Source of the DNA: Sphingomonadales bacterium
GTDB taxonomy: Bacteria > Bacteroidota > Bacteroidia > UBA7662
Direction of reading: 5' to 3'
DNA: 6,675 nt
Assembly: GCA_016872225.1 (NCBI GenBank)
Contig: VHAW01000094.1
Span: 1 to 6,675 of the forward strand
The position numbers were made by a program, and so were the translations under genes. Under the pieces are notes generated by a model, which saw only the letters and a program-made list of their open reading frames with translations, made no database searches and was not told where the DNA came from. Positions 1 through 5,725 of the stretch are shown here, piece by piece (position 1 is the stretch's first letter; each line of letters begins with the position of its first letter).

Positions 1-35
1 TGTAAAGAGCTTCCTAGGATGTTACTTACCGCTCA
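1..35 (-). other. Gap after sdhA; expected leader of sdhB
   Basis: These bases follow the sdhA stop in the direction of transcription. In Bacteroidota the sdhC-sdhA pair is normally followed at once by sdhB, the iron-sulfur subunit. No sdhB codons can be assigned here. On the minus strand an AGGA (bases 12-15) lies about 11 nt before the window edge, and the edge base is an A, so an ATG could begin exactly at base 1. That is speculation. A short ATG that overlaps the sdhA stop meets a stop codon after a few codons and is not a gene. Confidence 0.3.
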
Positions 36-1973
36 TTATTTGTATGAACGCTGACTAAGTTGAACGGCTTCAAAGTTTAAGGCTTCGCGGTGCATCACGG
101 GCTCCACGTTTGGGCCTTGGTACTCCCAAGCCGACACAAAAGCAAAAGCCTCGTCATGACGCATCGCCTCGCCTTCCGGAGTTTGATGTTCCACCCGAAA
201 ATGACCGCCGCATGATTCTTCCCTCGTCAAGGCATCCCATACCATAAGGCGGCCCAATTCGATAAAATCAGCAACACGATGCGCCTTGTCAAGCTCAGGG
301 TTGTACGAATTTAAAGAGCCGGGGACCAGTACATTGGACCAAAAGTCTTTGTGTAATTGTTCCAAAAGACCCAATGCATGGCGCAATCCCTCCGCAGACC
401 TTGCCATACCACAGTATTCCCACATGATTTTGCCAAGCGCCCGGTGAAAGGATTCTGCAGAACGTTTGCCGTTCACTGATAACAATTTTTTCTGAATTTC
501 CAAAGCCCGATGTTCTGCCTCGACAAAAGAGGGATGATCGGTTGGTGAAGCAGCTTGCCGAATTTCTCTTGAGAGATATGCGCCTATAGTGTACGGTAAC
601 ACAAAATAACCATCTGCCAGGCCCTGCATCAAAGCGGAGGCTCCCAAACGGTTGGCACCATGATCCGAAAAATTGGCCTCTCCGATGGCGTACAAACCCG
701 GGATAGTCGTCATGAGTTCGTAATCCACCCATAACCCTCCCATGGTATAATGCACCGCAGGATAAATCTTCATCGGGGTCTCATAGGGATTATCTCCTGT
801 AATCTTCTCATATATCTCAAAGAGATTTCCATAGCGGGCAGATATCGTAGATCGACCAAGACGTCGAATGGCATCCTCAAAATCCAGAAACACCGCCAAA
901 CCTGTTGGAGCCACCCCATGGCCTGCATCGCAAACTTCTTTGGCCGCCCTAGAAGCCACATCTCTGGGTACAAGATTGCCGAATGCCGGATATTTACGCT
1001 CGAGAAAATAATCCCTTCGATCCTCACCCAAATCAGAGGCCTTTAGCTTTCCTTCGCGTATGGCCCTGGCATCTTCAGCGTGGGTTGGCACCCATACTCG
1101 ACCATCGTTGCGCAGGGATTCCGACATCAGCGTCAACTTGGATTGGTATTCCCCAGACTGCGGTAGACAGGTCGGATGGATCTGGGTAAAGCAAGGATTG
1201 CCGAACAAAGCCCCATGTCGGTGGGCTTTCCAAACTGCGGTAACATTGGAACCCATAGCGTTGGTCGACAAATAAAAAACGTTACCGTATCCTCCGGAGG
1301 CAAGAACAACTGCATGAGCAGAATGCCTTTCCAATTCCCCGGTCACCAAATTTTTGGCGATAATTCCTCTCGCTTTCCCATCCACCATGACCAACTCCAC
1401 CATTTCATGGCGGGTAAAGGACTGAATTTGTTTTTTGGAAATTTGACGATTTAAGGCAGAGTAGGCCCCCAGGAGTAACTGTTGACCCGTTTGACCCCGA
1501 GCATAAAAGGTTCGCGAAACTTGGGTTCCCCCAAAGGACCGATTATCCAACATTCCCCCGTAATCTCTGGCAAAGGGGACACCCTGTGCCACGCATTGAT
1601 CGATAATCGAAGCAGAAACTTCGGCAAGGCGATACACATTGGCTTCCCTTGCACGGTAATCGCCGCCTTTAATCGTGTCGTAAAACAAACGGTAAACAGA
1701 GTCTCCGTCGTTTTGATAGTTTTTGGCAGCATTAATCCCCCCTTGAGCCGCAATACTGTGTGCTCTTCGAGGGGAGTCTTGAAAACAAAATGTTTTGACC
1801 TTGTAGCCAAGTTCTGCAAGGGATGCCGCCGCAGAAGCACCGGCAAGTCCCGTGCCCACCACAATCACCTCCAATTTTCGTTTATTGGCCGGAGAGACCA
1901 AAGGAACCGTGGAGCGGTAATGTTTCCATCGTTCAGCCAATGACCCTGAAGGTATTTTGGAATCCAATTTCAT
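36..1973 (-). CDS. sdhA: Succinate dehydrogenase / fumarate reductase flavoprotein subunit
   Basis: Catalytic subunit of succinate:quinone oxidoreductase (complex II). It oxidises succinate to fumarate on a covalently bound FAD and passes electrons to the SdhB iron-sulfur clusters, on the cytoplasmic face of the inner membrane. The 645-residue protein is full length for the Bacteroidota type. Visible features are the FAD dinucleotide fold VVGTGLAGASAAA (residues 38-50); HSIAAQGGIN (72-81), whose His72 should be the FAD-linked histidine; the FTQIHPT segment (262-268); the LVPRDVASR segment with the likely catalytic Arg337; YPAVHYTMGG (404-413); GLYAIGEA (426-433); and GANRLGASAL (439-448), whose Arg442 should bind the dicarboxylate. 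The C-terminal helical domain holds ESCGGHFR (586-593). The N-terminus (LDSKIPSG...LAERW) matches homologues as I recall them, which supports this ATG; no Shine-Dalgarno is present. It follows sdhC after 75 bp, most likely in the same transcript. Succinate oxidation rather than fumarate reduction cannot be settled from sequence. Confidence 0.97.
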   Translation of the reverse strand: MKLDSKIPSGSLAERWKHYRSTVPLVSPANKRKLEVIVVGTGLAGASAAASLAELGYKVKTFCFQDSPRRAHSIAAQGGINAAKNYQNDGDSVYRLFYDTIKGGDYRAREANVYRLAEVSASIIDQCVAQGVPFARDYGGMLDNRSFGGTQVSRTFYARGQTGQQLLLGAYSALNRQISKKQIQSFTRHEMVELVMVDGKARGIIAKNLVTGELERHSAHAVVLASGGYGNVFYLSTNAMGSNVTAVWKAHRHGALFGNPCFTQIHPTCLPQSGEYQSKLTLMSESLRNDGRVWVPTHAEDARAIREGKLKASDLGEDRRDYFLERKYPAFGNLVPRDVASRAAKEVCDAGHGVAPTGLAVFLDFEDAIRRLGRSTISARYGNLFEIYEKITGDNPYETPMKIYPAVHYTMGGLWVDYELMTTIPGLYAIGEANFSDHGANRLGASALMQGLADGYFVLPYTIGAYLSREIRQAASPTDHPSFVEAEHRALEIQKKLLSVNGKRSAESFHRALGKIMWEYCGMARSAEGLRHALGLLEQLHKDFWSNVLVPGSLNSYNPELDKAHRVADFIELGRLMVWDALTREESCGGHFRVEHQTPEGEAMRHDEAFAFVSAWEYQGPNVEPVMHREALNFEAVQLSQRSYK

Positions 1974-2048
1974 ATCCAGATTGAGAAGGTTTGCAACAAC
2001 AAAAAAATCGAATGGAATTCAAATCTTGGGAAAGCCTACGCTGAAGGA

Positions 2049-2744
2049 TTAATAACCTATGCTTTGGAGATACATGACCGCAGGAATCAATGCAAAAAGA
2101 AGAGGAACCAGGACTGCAAAAGCATTCCCCACTGTTCGGATCAGCGGCTTGTAACGGTAATTGCTCAACCCCACCGTATGAAAGGCGCTTTGGAATCCAT
2201 GATGCAAATGGAAGCCCAAGAAAATCATGCTGATTACATAAAAACCAGCATACCAAGCCTGGGAATAGGCCATGCAAACTACTTTGTAAGCGTTGGGAAG
2301 TGATTCGGGGGAATCAGGATAAGAAATGGTGGGCACAGCGCCGAATTTGAGCTCATACCAAAATCCCTTGAGGTGAACCACCAGAAATAATAAAATCAGC
2401 GTTCCCAAAATCCCCATATTGCGCGAGCTCCATGAAGTCGTCTGCAAGGCAGACTTCCCTTCATAGCCCTGAGGACGGGCCGCCCTTGCCTGCCGTGTCA
2501 ACCAAACACTGTACAGAACGTGAAGGATAATAAAAGTAAAATTGAGCTTGGACACGGTCTGGATGAGCAGACTATGGCTCATGAAATGAGAATACTCGTT
2601 AAAGCTTCGGCCTCCATCCCCTGCAAGCAATTGCAGATTACCGGCCAAATGCACAACCAAAAACAGAATGAGAAAAAGTCCTGTGAGAGCCATCATGGTT
2701 TTTTGACCATGCGAGGAAAGCAAGAAACGACGGATAGAATTCAT
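2049..2744 (-). CDS. sdhC: Succinate dehydrogenase cytochrome b subunit (B-type, di-heme)
   Basis: Membrane anchor of complex II. It exchanges electrons between the SdhB clusters and the quinone pool through two b hemes. The 231 residues fit the cytochrome b558-type SdhC/FrdC family, in which one five-helix protein replaces the SdhC+SdhD pair. Likely helices lie near residues 17-37, 66-85, 110-128, 162-183 and 204-226. Histidines suitable as axial heme ligands sit in the first four helices: His32 (VVHLAGN), His75 (ILHVLYS), His124 (VVHLKGFW) and one of His179/181/182 (GFHLHHGFQSAFHT). Their spacing resembles the four heme histidines of the Bacillus and Wolinella homologues; which C-terminal histidine is used is inference. 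The start is the first in-frame ATG, places a short basic segment (NSIRRF) before helix 1, and has no Shine-Dalgarno. The gene comes first in sdhCA(B), after the groEL terminator and a weak promoter of its own. Confidence 0.95.
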   Translation of the reverse strand: MNSIRRFLLSSHGQKTMMALTGLFLILFLVVHLAGNLQLLAGDGGRSFNEYSHFMSHSLLIQTVSKLNFTFIILHVLYSVWLTRQARAARPQGYEGKSALQTTSWSSRNMGILGTLILLFLVVHLKGFWYELKFGAVPTISYPDSPESLPNAYKVVCMAYSQAWYAGFYVISMIFLGFHLHHGFQSAFHTVGLSNYRYKPLIRTVGNAFAVLVPLLFALIPAVMYLQSIGY

Positions 2745-2769
2745 TCTTGAGAATTGAAAAATCGCTGCA

Positions 2770-2804
2770 CAAATTTAAGGCTAAACCAAGCCGAAGGTTG
2801 GAAA
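2770..2804 (-). promoter_or_regulatory. Candidate Bacteroidota-type promoter for sdhCAB
   Basis: The minus strand reads TAAATTTG at 2777-2770, an exact match to the Bacteroidota -7 consensus TAnnTTTG. The best -33 candidate is TTTC at 2804-2801, 23 nt upstream, only three of four bases of TTTG. Transcription would begin near 2764 and give a leader of about 20 nt. The site lies between the groEL terminator and the sdhC start, where an operon promoter is expected. Such short motifs are common in AT-rich DNA, so support is modest. Confidence 0.45.
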
Positions 2805-2822
2805 ATGCCCCCCTACAAAGCA

Positions 2823-2853
2823 AAATCCCGACCCTTGTAGGGGGTCGGGATTT
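2823..2853 (-). terminator. Intrinsic-type terminator hairpin of groESL
   Basis: A perfect 12-bp inverted repeat begins 13 nt after the groEL stop: AAATCCCGACCC (2853-2842) pairs with GGGTCGGGATTT (2834-2823) around a 7-nt loop. The GC-rich core and the run of T at the stem base (TTTT, then CTTTG) suit an intrinsic terminator, although the T tract is short and broken by G and C. The loop CCTACAA is fully complementary to TTGTAGG at 2818-2812, just downstream of the stem, so an alternative fold is possible. Confidence 0.8.
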
Positions 2854-2866
2854 GTGGGGAATTATC

Positions 2867-4501
2867 TTACATCATGTCGCCCATTCCACCGCCACCGGGC
2901 ATTGGCGGCATTTTGTCCTTTTCGGGTTCATCAGCAATGACACATTCCGTGGTCAGTAACATACCGGCAATCGATGTAGCATTTTCCAAAGCAACACGGG
3001 CCACTTTGGTCGGATCAATCACACCAGCCACCAATAGGTTCTGGAATTTGTCAAGGAGGGCATTGTATCCAAAATTGCCTGTACCCTCTTTGACTTTTTG
3101 AACGATTATCGAACCATCCATCCCGCCATTGGCGGCAATTTGACGGATAGGTTCTTCCAGGGCCCGACGAATAATCTCGGTCCCTGTTTTCTCGTCACCG
3201 TTCTCGGTAGCAACCTTTTCAACGGCCTTGATCACGCGGATAAAGGCCACTCCACCACCAGGAACAACGCCTTCCTCTACCGCAGCGCGGGTTGCATGCA
3301 GCGCATCATCAATACGGTCTTTCTTCGCCTTCATTTCAACCTCTGTCGCAGCACCCACGTAAAGGACAGCAACGCCACCCGCCAATTTGGCCAAGCGCTC
3401 CTGCAACTTCTCGCGATCATAATCACTGGTTGTGGTTTCAATTTGGGCTTTGATTTGGTTAATTCTTGCTTTAATGTCCTCTTTGTTGCCTGCACCATTC
3501 ACCACGGTGGTATTGTCCTTGTCAATGGTGATTTTCTCGGCACGACCCAGGTAAGTCAAATCAGCATTTTCCAGTTTGTAACCGCGCTCTTCGGAAATAA
3601 CCGTACCACCGGTCAGCACGGCGATATCTTCGAGCATGGCCTTGCGGCGATCCCCAAAACCGGGAGCCTTCACGGCGGCAATTTTCAAAGAACCCCGGAT
3701 CTTGTTGACCACGAGAGTCGCTAAGGCTTCTCCATCCACATCTTCGGCAATGATTAACAAAGGCCTTCCGCTTTGAACCACCTTTTCGAGGACAGGAAGA
3801 AGTTCTTTCATAGCAGAAATCTTCTTGTCGTAAATCAGGATATAAGGATTTTCCAATTCAGCCTCCATTTTGTCAGCATTGGTGACGAAATAGGGTGAAA
3901 CATAACCGCGGTCAAATTGCATTCCTTCGACTACGTCCACATAGGTTTCAGTGGATTTGGCTTCTTCCACGGTAATGACCCCTTCTTTGGTGACGCGACG
4001 CATAGCATCCGCAATGAGTTTACCAACCACGGCATCGTTATTAGCGGAAATCATAGCAATTTGCTCAATTTTGGAGAAATCATCCCCCACTTCCATACTG
4101 AACGATCGCAGGCTCTTGACAGCAGCAGAGGTTGCCTTATCCATGCCTCTTTTGAGATCCATAGGATTGGCACCGGCGGCCACATTCTTAAGACCTGCAC
4201 GAATCATGGCTTGGGCCAAGACCGTCGCCGTGGTGGTACCGTCTCCAGCCTGATCTGCAGTTTTGGAGGCAACCTCCTTAACCAATTGAGCACCCATATT
4301 TTCAATGGGGTCTTTGAGTTCGATTTCTTTGGCGACCGTTACCCCGTCTTTAGTAACATTAGGAGCACCAAACTTCTTGTCAATTACAACATTACGACCT
4401 TTTGGTCCAAGTGTAACTTTAACTGCATTTGCTAAAGCGTCTACCCCCCTTTTGAGGGCATCGCGAGCATCGGTTTCGAAATAAATGAGTTTACTGGCCA
4501 T
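2867..4501 (-). CDS. groEL: Chaperonin GroEL (Hsp60)
   Basis: Cytosolic ATP-driven chaperonin; two stacked seven-subunit rings enclose unfolded proteins under a GroES lid. The 544 residues are a normal length. Equatorial ATP-site motifs are intact: TLGPKGRN (30-37), DGVTVAKEI (52-60) and GDGTTT (86-91, with Asp87). The KDRIDDALHATRAAVEEG segment carries the ATPase aspartate, probably Asp399 (equivalent to Asp398 in E. coli), followed by GGG (415-417). The apical domain includes YVSPYFVT (200-207) and PGFGDRRKAM (280-289). The C-terminus is a short flexible Gly/Met tail (MPPMPGGGGMGDMM), shorter than the repeated GGM tail of E. coli. The gene follows groES by 90 bp in one operon and ends at a strong hairpin. 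The start is the standard MASKL-type N-terminus without a Shine-Dalgarno. No missing residues or signs of transfer are seen. Confidence 0.99.
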   Translation of the reverse strand: MASKLIYFETDARDALKRGVDALANAVKVTLGPKGRNVVIDKKFGAPNVTKDGVTVAKEIELKDPIENMGAQLVKEVASKTADQAGDGTTTATVLAQAMIRAGLKNVAAGANPMDLKRGMDKATSAAVKSLRSFSMEVGDDFSKIEQIAMISANNDAVVGKLIADAMRRVTKEGVITVEEAKSTETYVDVVEGMQFDRGYVSPYFVTNADKMEAELENPYILIYDKKISAMKELLPVLEKVVQSGRPLLIIAEDVDGEALATLVVNKIRGSLKIAAVKAPGFGDRRKAMLEDIAVLTGGTVISEERGYKLENADLTYLGRAEKITIDKDNTTVVNGAGNKEDIKARINQIKAQIETTTSDYDREKLQERLAKLAGGVAVLYVGAATEVEMKAKKDRIDDALHATRAAVEEGVVPGGGVAFIRVIKAVEKVATENGDEKTGTEIIRRALEEPIRQIAANGGMDGSIIVQKVKEGTGNFGYNALLDKFQNLLVAGVIDPTKVARVALENATSIAGMLLTTECVIADEPEKDKMPPMPGGGGMGDMM

Positions 4502-4561
4502 GGTATTGAGATTAATTTAAATTGATTTTAGTTGAGGAGAAAAGATTTGAAGGAGAGAAGT

Positions 4562-4585
4562 GCATGTTGATGTTAGAAAACATGC
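4562..4585 (-). other. Hairpin in the groES-groEL spacer
   Basis: The 90-bp spacer holds a 7-bp perfect inverted repeat, GCATGTT (4585-4579) and AACATGC (4568-4562), around 10 nt. The inner bases can form a competing ATGTT-TTCT-AACAT stem-loop. No run of T follows, so it is not a convincing terminator. A pyrimidine-rich stretch and then an AT-rich stretch lead to the groEL ATG. It could mark mRNA processing between the two cistrons, but that is inference. Confidence 0.35.
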
Positions 4586-4591
4586 TTTGGA

Positions 4592-4870
4592 TTAACTAAG
4601 GATAGCCATAATATCAGACTCTCTCATAATGAGGTAGTCCTTGCCGTCGATTTGCACTTCTGTTCCTGAATACTTACCGTATAGGACGGTTTGACCAGAT
4701 TTCACGGTCATGGGCTCATCTTTTTTGCCCTGCCCTACCGCGACCACCGTGCCACGTTGGGGTTTCTCTTTGGCAGTGTCGGGGATAATGATACCGCCAG
4801 CAGTTTTTTCTTCGGCGGGCGTAGGTTCCACCAGAACCCGGTCGGCAATTGGGGTGATTTTACTAGACAT
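4592..4870 (-). CDS. groES: Co-chaperonin GroES (Hsp10)
   Basis: Ring-forming seven-subunit lid that binds GroEL with nucleotide and closes the folding chamber. The 92 residues are within the usual 90-100 range. The N-terminal strand PIADRVLVEP (7-16) is followed by the mobile loop, roughly residues 17-34 (PAEEKTAGGIIIPDTAKE), whose hydrophobic GGIIIP (25-30) contacts GroEL. RGTVVAVGQGK (39-49), the KSGQTVLYGKYSGTEV region (57-72) and the closing YLIMRESDIMAIL (79-91) complete the fold. It is the first gene of groESL. The ATG lies about 30 nt from the predicted start of a sigma-54-type promoter and has no Shine-Dalgarno. No CIRCE repeat is found upstream, so HrcA control of the usual kind is not indicated. 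Confidence 0.98.
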   Translation of the reverse strand: MSSKITPIADRVLVEPTPAEEKTAGGIIIPDTAKEKPQRGTVVAVGQGKKDEPMTVKSGQTVLYGKYSGTEVQIDGKDYLIMRESDIMAILS

Positions 4871-4909
4871 AGATTTTGAGTTTGAAGGTTTAAAATTTTA
4901 CACGCAATA

Positions 4910-4925
4910 TGCAAAGGCCGTGCCA
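4910..4925 (-). promoter_or_regulatory. Sigma-54-type (-24/-12) promoter for groESL
   Basis: The minus strand reads TGGCACG-GCCT-TTGCA, matching every fixed position of the sigma-54 consensus TGGCACG-N4-TTGC(A/T), with the GG and GC doublets at the required spacing. Counting 12 bases from the -12 C puts the start near an A at 4899, giving a groES leader of about 29 nt. The orientation and position suit groESL exactly. The alternative is a Bacteroidota housekeeping -7 element: GGCCTTTG resembles TAnnTTTG, but TA is replaced by GG and I find no -33 box at the right distance. Sigma-54 transcription needs an enhancer-binding ATPase, and a candidate binding array lies just upstream. Confidence 0.65.
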
Positions 4926-4946
4926 AGCGTATTAAGAGGGCTTGGC
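4922..4946. repeat. Inverted repeat overlapping the -24 element
   Basis: GCCAAGC (4922-4928) and GCTTGGC (4940-4946) form a perfect 7-bp inverted repeat around 11 bp. One arm overlaps the GG doublet of the sigma-54-like -24 element; the other abuts the first motif of the upstream array. Such a site could bind a dimeric regulator that blocks sigma-54, but it may also be fortuitous. Confidence 0.4.
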
Positions 4947-5113
4947 TATGACAAAATCTCCATTCCTTATGCCAAAACAATCTTTTGGTATGACAAAAAT
5001 ACTGATTTGGGTAGGGGAAATGGCAAAACTTGAGGTTCAAAATGCTAAATTATCCCCTGCAACTGCCAATTTGAGATAAACCAATTGCCTCTAACGGTCC
5101 CAAACTGCGAATT
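4947..5113 (-). repeat. Array of 21-bp-phased TATGnCAAAA-like motifs upstream of groESL
   Basis: Written on the plus strand, three copies sit at exactly 21-bp steps: TATGACAAAA at 4947, TATGCCAAAA at 4968 and TATGACAAAA at 4989. Weaker copies follow: AATGGCAAAA at 5019 (30 bp on), AATGCTAAAT at 5041 (22), ACTGCCAATT at 5062 (21), a poor TGCC near 5084, and ACTGCGAATT at 5104 (42 from 5062). The shared core is TGnCAA. Steps of 21 bp place the sites on one face of the helix. Relative to the predicted sigma-54 start they span about -50 to -215, where enhancer-binding proteins usually act. Copies at 4968 and 4983 also form an imperfect palindrome, TATGCCAAAA with TTTTGGTATG. The binding protein is unknown. 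The three left copies are solid; the right-hand ones are degenerate. Confidence 0.6.
4994..5028 (-). promoter_or_regulatory. Possible second, housekeeping-type promoter for groESL
   Basis: The minus strand has TTTTG (5028-5024), 22 nt, then TATTTTTG (5001-4994), which fits the Bacteroidota pattern TTTG-N17-23-TAnnTTTG. It would start transcription near 4987 and give a groES leader of about 117 nt. Both boxes fall inside array motifs, whose TTTTG ends resemble these elements, so the match may come from the repeat itself. If real, it would provide basal expression alongside the sigma-54-type site. Confidence 0.35.
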
Positions 5114-5163
5114 AAAGGCGACAAAAAATAAAAAAGAGCCAAAAATCTGCAAAATCCCTTATG

Positions 5164-5179
5164 AAAACCTGAATACAGG
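5164..5179 (-). terminator. Weak terminator-like hairpin after secG
   Basis: Just after the secG stop the minus strand reads CCTG-TATT-CAGG followed by TTTT (5167-5164). Two flanking G-T pairs could lengthen the 4-bp stem. More T-rich sequence follows at about 5137-5120. The stem is short, so termination would be leaky at best; some transcripts may run from secG into groESL. Confidence 0.3.
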
Positions 5180-5181
5180 CC

Positions 5182-5607
5182 TTAAGGAGCCGGGGCAGGC
5201 TTGGTTCCGTTGCTGCTTGGCGCAGGGGCAGCCCCCTGATTCGAAGGAGCAGGCGCCGTATTGTTTCCAGAAGGGGCTGGACTCGTATTGTTTCCCGTTG
5301 CGGGTGCGGACTGATTAGGAGGAACAGAAGTCTCCAATACTTTATCCTCCAAACGGGATGCTGCGCCTTCTTCCGCGGTTTCGGCACGAGGAATCCAAAG
5401 ATTAACCAACAAGGCAAGTGTCAAGAGGGATAAACTGAGAATCCATGTTCCCTTTTCCACCACATCAGTGGTTCTTTTGACCCCCATAACCTGGTTAATT
5501 GATGAGGATCCTTGAGCCAAACCACCTCCTTTAGGTTTCTGAACCAAAACCAAAAGAATCAACAAAATGCTTACCAGAACAATGAGTAAGGTAATAAAGG
5601 TGTACAT
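5182..5607 (-). CDS. secG: Preprotein translocase subunit SecG with a repetitive C-terminal tail
   Basis: Small auxiliary subunit of the SecYEG channel in the inner membrane; it speeds SecA-driven protein export. The SecG core is clear: TM1 at residues 4-22 directly from the start, the cytoplasmic loop with LVQKPKGGGLAQGSSS (21-36), and TM2 at about 54-72. E. coli SecG is about 110 residues; here the total is 141. After TM2 comes an acidic linker (75-95) and a tail of about 45 residues rich in Pro, Ala, Asn, Ser and Thr, including four imperfect 9-residue repeats. With both termini outside, as in known SecG, the tail would lie in the periplasm. The start at MYTFITLL places TM1 right at the N-terminus, as usual. 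A good promoter lies upstream. In several Bacteroidota, as I recall, secG sits between an lptE pair and groES, as it does here. Confidence 0.93.
   Translation of the reverse strand: MYTFITLLIVLVSILLILLVLVQKPKGGGLAQGSSSINQVMGVKRTTDVVEKGTWILSLSLLTLALLVNLWIPRAETAEEGAASRLEDKVLETSVPPNQSAPATGNNTSPAPSGNNTAPAPSNQGAAPAPSSNGTKPAPAP
5185..5295 (-). repeat. 27-bp coding repeat in the secG tail (9 residues x4)
   Basis: Residues 105-140 of SecG read as GNNTSPAPS, GNNTAPAPS, NQGAAPAPS and SNGTKPAPA. The first two copies are also alike in DNA: CGTATTGTTTCC (plus strand) recurs at 5257 and 5284, a 27-bp step. Later copies keep the PAPS ending but differ more. This points to growth of the tail by in-frame tandem duplication, so copy number may vary between strains. 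Confidence 0.75.
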
Positions 5608-5672
5608 GAAATATAAGGGTTAATTGGCGGTTATTTTGGAGTTGAGCTCAAAAATCAATCTTAAAAGCGGTG

Positions 5673-5705
5673 CAAAGGTAAGCCAAAATGATTCAACAGG
5701 CCAAC
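5673..5705 (-). promoter_or_regulatory. Bacteroidota-type promoter for secG
   Basis: The minus strand has GTTG (5705-5702), 21 nt, then TACCTTTG (5680-5673), a full match to the -7 consensus TAnnTTTG with an acceptable TTG -33 box at a normal distance. Transcription would start near 5665, with a leader of about 57 nt before the secG ATG. It lies wholly in the 118-bp gap after the upstream gene, so secG can be transcribed apart from lptE. Confidence 0.6.
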
Positions 5706-5725
5706 TAAGGCCCTATTCACCTTGG

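Larger units (their letters stand above)
4871..5181 (-). other. 311-bp control region between secG and groES
   Basis: This is the longest gene-free stretch in the window. I see no plausible coding frame in it. It holds, in transcription order, a weak hairpin and T-rich tail after secG (to about 5120), a phased array of TGnCAA motifs (5113-4947), a possible housekeeping promoter within that array, an inverted repeat (4946-4922), a sigma-54-like promoter (4925-4910) and an AT-rich groES leader. Composition is more AT-rich than the genes on either side. Confidence 0.7.

Noticed and set aside
1482..1943. Open frame of 153 codons on the plus strand inside sdhA
   Set aside because: It is antisense to sdhA, whose frame carries all the FAD and active-site motifs; the translation is not protein-like.
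2049..2744. A missing sdhD as a sign of gene loss
   Set aside because: SdhC here is the single five-helix B-type anchor, which works without SdhD; nothing is missing.
3098..3724. Open frame of 208 codons on the plus strand inside groEL
   Set aside because: It is antisense to a fully conserved groEL reading frame, and its translation shows no recognisable family; long antisense frames are common opposite such genes.
3917..4435. Open frame of 172 codons on the plus strand inside groEL
   Set aside because: It is antisense to groEL, with no recognisable domain or promoter; a shadow of groEL codon use.
4871..5181. CIRCE (HrcA operator) upstream of groES
   Set aside because: I searched the gap for TTAGCACTC and its inverted partner at nine-base spacing; neither half is present.
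5699..5712. GGCC-N6-GGCC hairpin between the TPR-like gene and secG as a terminator
   Set aside because: The stem is only 4 bp, no T run follows directly, and it overlaps the -33 box of the secG promoter.
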